64,000 nt of DNA, from contig CM031600.1 of assembly GCA_018398815.1 (NCBI GenBank), positions 48,236,524 to 48,300,523 of the forward strand, written 5' to 3'. Each line of letters opens with the position of its first letter. The stretch's first letter is position 1. Positions 46,222 through 55,244 of the stretch are shown here, one piece after another. The position numbers and the translations under genes are program-made. The stretch is from Conus ventricosus. Its lineage: Eukaryota > Mollusca > Gastropoda > Neogastropoda > Conidae. The notes below the pieces were generated by a model, which saw nothing but the letters and a program-made list of their open reading frames with translations, was not told the DNA's origin and made no database searches.

Positions 46222-46548
46222 GTGAAGATAGCGCCGGGAAGGGGTGGGGGGTGGGGGGGGGGGGGGGGGGGGGGAGACGGACAATTGTTACAATGCAATG
46301 AAAATTTCTCTGCGGCGTCAAGCGCTCCGTGTGGGAATGAAGGAGGGTTGAAAGGGGACGGGACGTGGACCGAGAATAACGAAATGTGTCACGCGTTTCC
46401 GGTGACGTAACTTTCTCCTGTAAGAGATCGTGTTCAGCCGGGTGGCTCACACCGTTCTAAGAGAGAGAAAGGGGAGGGGGGGGGGGGGGGGTTGTTTGAG
46501 AGGGGAGAGTGGGCATAGACTTTAAATCTATTCTTTGGTTTGGGGTTT
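46222..46548 (+). repeat. Repeat R, first block only (copy 4)
   Basis: Has the G run (46245-46273), GACGGACAATTGTTACAATG, GGCTCACACCGTTCTAAGAG and TATTCTTTGGTTTGGGGTTT. Homology to 19855-20156 ends there. Confidence 0.85.
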
Positions 46549-46595
46549 GACTGGGACTGATCAGATGGGTTTGTCAAGCGTTTCGTTACAAAGAC

Positions 46596-48245
46596 CACGT
46601 TCCATCTCTTCTCGCACTCTCCAAGCTGGTCGAGATTCCGTTGTAGATGAGCTTGGTCGTCTGGTGATGCAACCACATCATACACAGCTGTGCCATCCGC
46701 ACAGTCTGGCATTGGCAGTCAGTAGGTCTGGCAGGTTATTGATGTAGCCAAGTATGCTACCTTGTACTCCAGACTGGACATTGATGAAGTCTGATCCTAC
46801 ATCGTTGACTACCACTGCCTGCCTTTGGTCTCTGAGGAAATCAGAGATCCATGTGAGGAGCGTTCCCTGGATGCCGTAATTGTGTTGCTTGTGGACCATG
46901 AGTGTGTGGTTGACCTTATCAAATGCTTTTACAAAATCCACGACAAGGATGCCAGTCTGTTTCCCCTGGGCCATATTGTTAACAAGCTCATCTGCAAAAC
47001 CAAGGAGCTGCGTCTCACACAATCATTTTCTTCTGAATCCGTGTTGTTGCTGACACAAAATGTCATGTAGGTCCAGGTGGTCCACGATGGTGCTGGTGAG
47101 AATATGCTCCAGCACTTTACAGCAAACACTAGTCAGTGACACTGTTCTATAGTTTGCCGGATCATAGTGTTCCCCTTTCTTAAATATTGGAGTCACATTA
47201 GCGTCCTTCCAGGGTGCCAGTGGTGTCTAAGGAGGACTGAAAAATGATGGTAAGGATGGGGGAAATCTCTTCTGCTAGTTCTTTCAAGATCTTTGTGGTG
47301 ATGCCATCAGGGCCAGGGGCTTTCCCAGGTTTAAGTACATGCAGAAGCTTTTTGACGTCTGGCTCAGTGATGTCCACACTGTCTAGGACTGGAAACTGGT
47401 TGGGAGGCATTCCACACTTGGCAGGGAACTCTTCTCTGGTGTAGCTCCTGCCCTCACTGAAAGCTCTCTGGTACTGGCAGTTCAGTGCTTCAGCCTGCTT
47501 CTTCGCATCAGGCACCAGGTGGCCAGTGACCTTGGGGGGGGGGGGGGGGGGGGGGGCAACTCCTACATTTGACAACTTCTGGTGCTTGATGTATGTCCAG
47601 AATCGTTTGCTTTTGGTGGCCTGTTGGGAGTTGCTTTCCTCAAATGTGTTGCTTAGGTAGTTCCAGTAGGCCCTCCTAAGCTGGCGATGTACCTCTCACC
47701 ATAGCTGCTTGTTCTGTTGCCTCAGTCCCTCTGTGCCTTGTTTATGCATCTTCTTGAAGATTCTGTCTCTCTTCTTAATGTGACGAAGAAGTGCAGGATT
47801 GACCCAGGGCTTGTTCTCCTTGACCCTAGCTTGTTTGTGGGGGATGAAGTCATTAATTGCTGCTCGTAGTGAATCTCTGGAGGGTCTATAGTTCCTCTGT
47901 ACTGGCAGTTGACTTTAGAGCTTTCATCTTCTCATGCAGGTTGGTCATGGTTGTCTTAAAGCCATCCCAGTCAGCCTTGGCATACAGCGGTATCTGTCTT
48001 GTCGGTTTCCTCATTTGGGAGTGTACAGCTATGAGGGATGAGTTGTGCAAAGTTGGAGATAATAAGATCCAGTGTATTTGCCTCTCTAGTACTGTAGTAG
48101 GCTCTTCTACAAGCTGTACCAGACCAAAGTTGCTTAGTGTGTTAATGAAGTCTTGATGGAGCCGAGTGTAATAAGGGTTTGGTTTTACTTGCATTTCCTT
48201 CCAATCCCAGCTGGGAAGATTTAGGTCTCCTGCAAACACAAGGTG
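46596..48245 (-). pseudogene. LINE 3: endonuclease end and RT part of ORF2
   Basis: The minus strand starts inside the endonuclease (FAGDLNLPSWDW, 48239; this truncates the 5' end). Linker HQKLSNVG, then CQYQRAFSEGRSYTREEF, VKKLLHVLKPGKAPGPDGIT (RT block 1), GILVVDFVKAFDKVNHTLMV (block 2), ISDFLRDQRQAVVVNDV, a block-B region and YINNLPDLL. The catalytic box reads CADG in place of F/YADD, losing the second Asp. It breaks off at RWNVVF where insertion E begins. Confidence 0.87.
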
Positions 48246-48334
48246 AGCATTTGTGGTGGTTGCTGCTTTACTCAGAGAGTTTCAAAATGGAGTGACCAAG
48301 GGCGGAACACGAAGCAAAATTTAGAAAGAGAGGT

Positions 48335-48430
48335 GGTTAGTTACCGCCAAGGATATAGACAAACAAAGCAAAGGACAAGACACAATGTATTTCGACCTCC
48401 TGTCAGTCTTCTTCAGGCAAAAACAAATAA
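48335..48430 (-). mobile_element. Penelope-like terminal repeat with hammerhead-like core (candidate)
   Basis: The minus strand reads CCTGAAGAAGACTGACAGG then AGGTCGAAATACATTGTGTC. The pattern CUGANGA, short stem, GAAA resembles the hammerhead ribozyme cores in the repeats of Penelope-like retroelements. The stem has an extra unpaired A and I could not draw stems I and III with confidence. Confidence 0.4.
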
Positions 48431-48779
48431 CATTTAGGACAGTACGAACGAAGAACGCAAAGTCACTATTTTTCCATATTTTCGGCACCCGAGCAAAAAG
48501 GCCGTCGGACAGAAACGACAGAAGGGATCATGGGAAGGAGGGGAGTGAAACAATGGGGTTTGTAGCTTGAGTAGCTGATTTAGAAGAGATATATTTGTGA
48601 CGGTAGTGGTTATGGTGGATTGATAATAGTGCTAAGTGGGGAAAAAAATAAATAAATAAAAAATAACTAAAGAAATGAAATGAAATAATAACAATGATAA
48701 TAATGCATAAATAAATAGATAAAGCTAGTTGCAAAGCGAGACGACCGCAGGCGGAAATCTAAACAAATCTTAAATAATT

Positions 48780-48900
48780 GTTAGCGAACCGCCCAGAGAC
48801 CGTGACACAAGAGTCACAAGACAAAACACAACGCGTTTCAAACCTCTCAGGTCTTTCTTCAAGGTGAGACACAAACGAATAAAACAACCGAAATTCACTT
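48780..48900 (-). mobile_element. Second Penelope-like terminal repeat (candidate)
   Basis: The minus strand reads TTGAAGAAAGACCTGAGAGG then TTTGAAACGCGTTGTGT, with TCTTGTGACTCTTGTGTCAC behind it. Same layout as 48335-48430 with a different core. No PLE reverse transcriptase is seen nearby. Confidence 0.4.
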
Positions 48901-48969
48901 AGCTTTGATCGCGTTCAGATCGTTGCAGAGTTCAGCAGGCGGCAAGGAAGAAGGCCGTTGAATGTGGAT

Positions 48970-49001
<32 letters not shown>

Positions 49002-49280
49002 GAGAGATTGTAATATCTCCAGTCAGCCATGGGGTGGGGAGGGGGGGGGGTTTTTGGGTTTCATACTAAATAGTGGTGCTGAAAAAGTATACAATACTGG
49101 GGATAGTGGTTAATTGTAGTGTTAAATAGATAAAATTAAATAAAATGGGGGAATGAGAAATAAACAAACTAAATAAATGACTTTACTGGATGGTGATGAT
49201 AGTACTTATATGCTGGGGTAGTGTATGTGGTGTGGGGGTAATGCTATTAATGATGGGAAGAAATGGATATGGATCAATTA
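48900..49280. other. No gene seen; GA repeat and AT-rich DNA
   Basis: GA run at 48972-49005, G run near 49030-49050, otherwise AT-rich sequence with AAATAAATA stretches. Confidence 0.5.
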
Positions 49281-49297
49281 GGGGATAAGTATCGTTG

Positions 49298-49335
49298 AAG
49301 GGGTTGGGGGGGGGGGGTGGGGGGGGGGGGGGGGG

Positions 49336-49396
<61 letters not shown>
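49298..49396. repeat. Poly-G tract of about 100 bp
   Basis: Almost pure G with single T and C interruptions, followed by an A run (about 49400-49413) and a GA microsatellite (49440-49490). Long enough for many G-quadruplexes. Its exact length is unreliable. Confidence 0.9.
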
Positions 49397-49397
<1 letters not shown>

Positions 49398-49451
49398 AGA
49401 AAAAAAAAAAAAAGGGGGAGGGAGGGCAATGTGGGCAGGGAAGAGAGAGAG

Positions 49452-49497
<46 letters not shown>

Positions 49498-49599
49498 CAG
49501 AATATGCCGCTTCTGCTCACCCCCGCTCTCATCCGGCCTTGGCCGTTATCGAACGGCGAATCCAAAAAGCGCATACTTACAGTTTCTAGCACTTTCCTT

Positions 49600-50180
49600 T
49601 TACTAACTTGAATTCAATAACCAAAAATAACGACCCTACAAACATACATACTGTGAAATAAAACGACAGTCTTTTAACTGTTCGTCTAAAGTCTTTTAAA
49701 AAACCGAGTTAATATCTTCTGACATAAAATGCCACACACATCACCACTGCAGGTGAGAGAGAGTGGGCTTATGCAGTTGTTTTTTTAAAGGCATGCCAGT
49801 GAAGCGCGGCACTCTCCACCCAGAGATTTCAATAGAAGCATTCAGAGCCAAAGCTAGCGGTCTCCACGCGTGCACCGTGATTTGTAAGCCAGTCAGCAGT
49901 TATGAATAGGATCGATTTCTATTGCCTGCAGTTCTGAAATAGCGAGATTTCTATAAGTGCTGAAAGATCTTGCTCAGTTCATTCCCGCCTTTTCATAAAC
50001 ATATCAAAACATGTTTTCTTACCTCCCCCAATCAACAAGACTAGACAAATCACTGATTAGTAACAGTGAAGACATTCCGCCCAACACAGGGGTTGTTAGC
50101 AACCTAGGCCTATGATTTTGTCATTTCTCCCCGGTGCTGGGTGGTGTGAAGACGTGACTGTGGGTGATTCCCAGTCAGGA
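49600..50180. other. No gene seen
   Basis: Unique-looking DNA with a GAGAGAG patch at 49755. No motif in any frame that I recognise. Confidence 0.5.
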
Positions 50181-51163
50181 ACGCGTTGTGACTTTTAAAC
50201 AATGCTGATTTGATTCCTTGTCTCAAGACAGCATTTTTTTCAGAAGAGAGGGATTTACTAGTAGTCCTTCTTCACAAGAATTAGCACAGGAAATTAGAGT
50301 TTCAAAAAACGCTGCACATCAAGCTCTGTTGGATATTCTATTCAAGAAACGCACTTATTATTCCATCATGAGTACTGAACCTACTCAACAACCAATACCC
50401 TCAGTCATTCTGCATTTACAATTGCTGCCTCCATCTGCCTTACAATTGGACTGAGGAAGAAAAAGCTGTTGTTGCATAATATTTTGTTTACTTTGGAAAA
50501 ATGAAAGATGTGTTACCCAAGCCAACTGCATGGCCCGCAGTAACGCCAAAAAACCCCAAAGAAAACTTGAAGCTTAATTCAAAGAAAGTAAGGTACAATC
50601 AAAAAAGAGCAGGAAAGAACTTTCAACTCCAGCAGAACTTCATGAATACCTTCATGCAAACAAAGCTTGACATCGAAAAAAAAACAAGAGAGGTATTTAC
50701 AGATAGCCTATTTAACCTGAACTAGTGAAGATGAAATCATCGAACAGACTGAAAGAGGGGTCAGAAACATTCGAAGGCACGATGCAACAACTATCCATGT
50801 TCTACATTCAATTTGGGAATTTTGTTGAATTTGTGTAAAGATGGCATGAGACTCTCGGCAAAAACAGGGGAAATACAGCAACATTGGGGAGACTGGTTTT
50901 GCAGGAAAAAATCTGATATTCTGATGACACCTAGAAAACTGCGTGCACTTGCAGTGTACTTTTTTGGATTAAACAGTTTTTTTGTGTTGGGCTTCCCTTT
51001 AAACTTCTTCCTCAGTAAGACTGAACCAATTAAAGTCATGCTGCAAGGTTCCAGAATATGCCGACTACTGGAAAACAGATCCCACGTGTGCCAGCCGACT
51101 TGGAGCTGCAACATTCACAGTAGAGCGCCTGTCCAACAAATCCACCCACAAGGGGAAATGACA
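50180..51163 (+). pseudogene. Unrecognised protein fragments next to element B end
   Basis: Three plus-strand frames follow one another. The first, at 50218, contains SSQELAQEIRVSKNAAHQAL. The second, at 50440-50720, starts NWTEEEKAVV and has RYNQKRAGKNFQLQQNFMNT. The third, at 50813-51163, has GEIQQHWGDWFCRKKSDILM, TPRKLRALAVYFFGLNSFFV and LGFPLNFFLSKTEPIK. The third resembles the fragment beside element C. Function unknown; frames broken. Confidence 0.45.
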
Positions 51164-51330
51164 TGATTCTAAAAAATAACGGTTATGCATAACCGGGGCT
51201 CCTGCTTGTCACAAACCACCAGGCAAGTGGAAATACATGATCTAAAAATAACGGTTATGCATAACCGGGGCCTGCTGCAACTTCTGTCTTGCTCCACATG
51301 CTTCAATGCTCGCCTCCCTATTCAACGGTC
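51164..51330 (-). repeat. Element B terminal region with two palindromes
   Basis: GGTTATGCATAACC at 51181-51194 and 51253-51266, each preceded on the plus strand by CTAAAAATAAC-like sequence, so on the minus strand the order is palindrome then GTTATTTTTAG, as at the A and C ends. Confidence 0.8.
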
Positions 51331-51719
51331 CTGCTGCAAGCTGCCTATTTATAGGCGGCCACAGAGTGACTTATTCAACGTCTTGTTTATTAATCAAGCT
51401 TTTTGATAAATGCACTTGGTGGCCGCGTTGAATAATCTTCAGTTGGCAGAGAACTGACAGCCCTGCTTGAATTTTAACGGTGCTCAAGCGCGACCATAAA
51501 ACCTTTTCCATTTTCCCATGCACGCACCTCCCGATCTTGTGTGTGTGTGCGAGCGATCGTGCTAGTATTATAAGTTGTTTATTGTTACTTGTTGTTGTTA
51601 GTTTGTTTTGCTGTTTTACTGATAATAAAATATATTATATTCTGAACATTCGTTTCTTATAAATAATCAAAGCGCAACGCACACCTCCCACCCCACCTCC
51701 CACCCCGCGCATGCACACA

Positions 51720-52030
51720 CTCAAGTCCACCCCAAGTCACTTCTAAGTACCTTACTCAATGGCCCTCAAGTCATCCTTAAGTCATCCACAAGTTCTTATT
51801 AAGTCATCCTTAAGTCATCCTTAATCACCTCAAGTCATCCTCAAGTCATCCGCAAGTCATACCACAAGTTCTACTCAAGTCATCCTCAAGTCATCCTCAA
51901 GTAGTCCTCAAGTCATGCCACAAGTTCTTACTCCAAGATTCCTACTCAAGTTTCTACTCAGTCAACCTAAGTCATAACTAAGTCATCCTTTAGTACAACC
52001 AAGTTCTTATTCAAGTTATCTTATAATTAT
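51720..52030. repeat. Element B subterminal 11-bp repeats, about 25 units
   Basis: Units such as AAGTCATCCTC, AAGTCATCCGC and AAGTTCTACTC in tandem. Preceded by C-rich CACCTCCCACCCC (51683-51705), the reverse complement of the GT/GGGGTGGG tract at 33900-33970 of element A. Confidence 0.85.
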
Positions 52031-52084
52031 CAAAAAAAAAAATACATATGTTTTTATCTAAATAGTAGGTGCTAATACTAGTAC

Positions 52085-52281
52085 ACACACGCCTCAAAAA
52101 AAAACGCGTCATCGCTGAGGATTGTCTTGCTCAGCGTTCTCTGCGCAAGATCGGTCACAGGGAAATCTTAATGAATTCTTACATCCTAAGCAACCGCATT
52201 GATTACAATTCAGGTCTATGGAAATGTCTTTTAGAGACTCCAGTCTTTATTTATTGACTTTATCATTGTATAATACGCCAT
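52085..52281 (-). pseudogene. Element B terminal small ORF (MAYY-type)
   Basis: Starts MAYY at 52281 and follows 33466-33650 of A at the DNA level with several indels. Early stop after about 14 codons. Unknown function. Confidence 0.5.
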
Positions 52282-52324
52282 GATTCTATTTTTATCAAAA
52301 AATTTAAAATATTATGCATCGGAA

Positions 52325-53227
52325 AGGGATCAAAAATGATCTTTGTTTGGTTGGCGTTCCTTCTGGCGTGCTGTTGTGTTCGTCTTTTGTATTTTAGTGG
52401 TTGAGATTGTTGGACTTGGTTCTGGGTGTCTTTGTTATATACGTTATAAAAACCGTAATAACCGCCCCCAAACAGCAGCAAGGTCCGCGCCAAAAATGGC
52501 CAACAGTTTTAAGTTCAATATTCCATGAAAGACTTTGGCGCTGTAAGGTCTTGAATCCCATATGGAGTTTTTATAGCTGGCAATTGGAATCAACTGTTGG
52601 CGTTGGCGGTGTTTATGTTTTCATGATGATTATATTCTGTAAATTGTAATTTTTTTGTTTGTTCCACTCATGCTAATTTTATTTCTGCCGCAATGCGTCC
52701 AGATGAGGTGTTTTTAAGTGACCACTTTCACCTGATTGCAGTGTTTTCTGATTCTGCGATTTTCTGGCTCGGTCATTTTGGAAGGAAATAAAATCTATAT
52801 GATTTAAAAGTAATTAATATCCGCATGATTAGCGGCGACAACTATGTTCCAAATCTGTAGTATAAATCCAGCTTAGAGACTCTAATGACTTGTTAAACTG
52901 ATCCTGCGTCTAAATCAATAACGAAGATCTGTTCAGAATCAAATGGGAGCAAATCTACTACTAGTTTTAGTGTAGCAAACTAAGAACCGTTTGCCCACGC
53001 TTTCACCATTCTAGACCCCAACGCGCTTCATACCTATAAGCTTGCGGCGACAACTGTTGAATCTGGTCAATGCTGAATTCAGATGTCCGAGGAACTGTTT
53101 TGTTTTCCCCCACATGGCCGCCAAAGAATACAGTCTTTCCTTTTTTTGGCCATAATAGCTTGGTCATCAACTGTTCATTGTAATCACAAGTTCGCAAGGA
53201 ATGTTTAGCAGAATCGTCGCTGTTCAT
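52325..53227 (-). pseudogene. Element B soluble-domain plus membrane-tail protein, broken
   Basis: Starts MNSDDSAKHSLRTCDYNEQL at 53227, then FSIDQIQQLSPQ and RYEARWGLEW. Matches 32442-33402 of A across the gene, including the C-terminal hydrophobic part near 52400-52450 on this strand. The middle linker is shorter than in A. At least five frame breaks. Confidence 0.55.
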
Positions 53228-53263
53228 GTTTTATTACTAAATATAATTATTTTATTTTTTAAA

Positions 53264-53501
53264 ATGAGGCACCGAAAAAACTGTCGCCAACCTTGGTATA
53301 CCATTCTTGCTGTTATTGGAGGCCTAAGTGTAGAATACTCAATCTTGGTAAAAAGCTTGATTATAAATAAAGCCAGCAGATTCTTGGCAAACTAGACTTT
53401 GAGATTCGGCAAAACTGATTGCTGTTATTACAGCCTCGTACGCTAAGAAAGATTTTCTAGTCAAGCAGGAATAATTCCAGACAGTTAAAAATATGAAATA
53501 A
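53264..53501 (+). pseudogene. Element B small hydrophobic protein, broken
   Basis: Counterpart of 32176-32405. GGLSVEYSILVK, the KLDFE-like segment and a KQGIIPDS-like end can be followed in shifting frames. The N-terminus has lost its hydrophobic pattern. Confidence 0.5.
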
Positions 53502-53518
53502 AAAATTCCGTTTAAAAA

Positions 53519-53928
53519 ATGGCTCACTCGTAATGAGGATAGGCGGGCGCTGTGTGAATGCGCTTGCTTTTAGCGAAGTAATTACCGTTTAGTAAAACTA
53601 CGGACCGACGGCGAGAGAAAAGACATAACAAAGCTAATGGAGTGCAACTAGCCGTAAGCACGCAAGATCACACTATGAAAAGCAAGATTGAGCAGTTAGA
53701 TTTTATTAATAACACACTGAAAAACAGGACATGCAGCTTACACATTTAAAGATGTTGATCAAGCGATAAAAGAATATTATCTTGTAACAGCAAACCAATC
53801 GAAACATTGCCCCCACCAAAATTCAGCGACTTTTATCATCCATCAGAAAACAAAAGATGCCAGAAATCGTGTTTATTGTCCGTTGGTATGACTGTCGTGT
53901 ATTTTGTTCGCAAATATTGGCTGAATAA
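53519..53928 (+). pseudogene. Element B small alpha-helical protein, broken
   Basis: Counterpart of 31744-32153. The frame at the end is open (PPPKFSDFYHPSENKRCQKS, then VGMTVVYFVRKYWLNKK). The start ATGGCTCACTCG is followed by a stop. Its stop at 53926-53928 is 3 bp before the integrase ATG, as in A. Confidence 0.6.
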
Positions 53929-53931
53929 AAA

Positions 53932-54887
53932 ATGGACAAAATCTTTTCGCCCAAAAGGATATTGGAAGGGAATCACGGCAATAAAAAAGCTAAGCCAAGC
54001 AGCGGAGTCCAGTGAAACAAACAGCTAAGGATTGGTTATCTAAACAAGCGATTTGGCAAATTTATTTACCTGCGCCTAGACGAAACAGAGACCACACTTT
54101 GTCAATACAATAACCGAACACACGCCATCAAATGGACCTTCTATATTTATAGCCATTAGACAAAAAGATTTAAGTACCACATCACAGTCATTGACATGGC
54201 TTCCAAGATTACAAAGATGCGGAACCTTAACACAAAAGAGTGCTTTCTGCTGTTGCTGTTGAAATACAACTGATATACCAACGGGGCCCCCTTAACTTAT
54301 CCTCGCATGATCAAAGTCGATGATGGAAACGAATTTAAAGGCCAAGTGAATCAATTATTGTTTAAAACATAGAGTTACCATTAAAAGCAGGCATTTCCAG
54401 AGTTCACAGATCACAGGCTTTAGTTGATAACTTTAATACAAACATTAGCTGAAAGACTTTTCTCCTACAAGTATCACAGGGAGCTTATTGACAATTCTCG
54501 CAACACAGACTGGGTTAGAAGAATTGCCGCTCTAGTTTTGCGCGCAATAATAATGAAGCAATTAAAAGGGCTAAACCAGTACAACATCAAAAGAAAAACA
54601 ATCAATGTTGTTTGAAACGCTACACAACCACAAACTATTACCATTTGTTTGAAAGTAGGTTACCTTTATTAACCGGGGAAGCAGAAGGGGACAACTCGCA
54701 TTAGGGCAAACGATTCCGTTTGGAGTGTTGATCCATATGAAATTAAAAAGAATCTGTAAAAAATGAATCCGCCCGAGTATGATTTAGCGAAAACTGACAC
54801 AACAAAACAACCAGCTCCTCAAAGATCTTTTGTGAAAGAAAACGGCAAATAATCCCACCAGGGACAAACAGTTCCAGTTGCTTAATT
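53932..54887 (+). pseudogene. Element B retroviral-type integrase, broken, Glu-to-Asp change
   Basis: Counterpart of 30794-31740. GYWKGITAIKKLSQAA, QMDLLYL-type first Asp (54130-54150), KVDDGNEFKGQVNQLL (second Asp), then ALVDNFN where A has ALVENFN, replacing the third catalytic residue by Asp. C-terminal sequence follows to about 54887. About eight frame shifts. Not expected to be active. Confidence 0.8.
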
Positions 54888-54924
54888 AAATTTTTAATTT
54901 ACCATAAATATATTTAAGTCTAAA

Positions 54925-55190
54925 ATGGAGAATGGAAAGCCAAATAAACAAGAAAATAAAAATGAAAGAAACTGGAATTGATACGGGGAATTATAGTGAT
55001 ACTAATTCTATTTATTAATGAAACATTTATGTGATTATTGGCTCATGGGGGGGGCAATGTCATCCAGATCAACCTACAACACCAAATTCCCCAATTTTTC
55101 TTGATCATCGATATGGGAAAAGAATATCTTGAAATAATAAAAAAATTCGAGCACATCAAGCAAACATGAAAATAATTTGACTGGATTGGG
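54925..55190 (+). pseudogene. Extra small gene in element B, unknown
   Basis: An ATG at 54925 gives MENGKPNKQENKNERN, then after a shift a hydrophobic run (IIVILILFINE), then a hydrophilic part with HPDQPTTPNSPIFLDHRYGK. Lies between integrase and the convergent polymerase, where A has no spacer. Probably a small membrane protein. Two indels disrupt the frame. Confidence 0.4.
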
Positions 55191-55244
55191 TAAGATATGA
55201 ATGACTTATAATAAAACTTCGGGAAAAATATGAAGAATATTTAA

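Larger units (their letters stand above)
44263..46589. mobile_element. 2.3-kb insertion E inside LINE 3, 6-bp target duplication
   Basis: AAAGAC occurs at 44257-44262 and 46590-46595. Removing the DNA between (2327 bp) restores LINE 3 reading, with RWNVVF followed by HPGKC. The left end (44263-44505) matches only the second block of repeat R, and the right end (46222-46548) only its first block. The middle (44511-46200) has no recognisable coding sequence. I saw no inverted repeat at the ends. Class unknown. Confidence 0.7.

Noticed and set aside
49278..49611. Poly-Gly / poly-Pro proteins
   Set aside because: Direct translation of the G tract and GA repeat.
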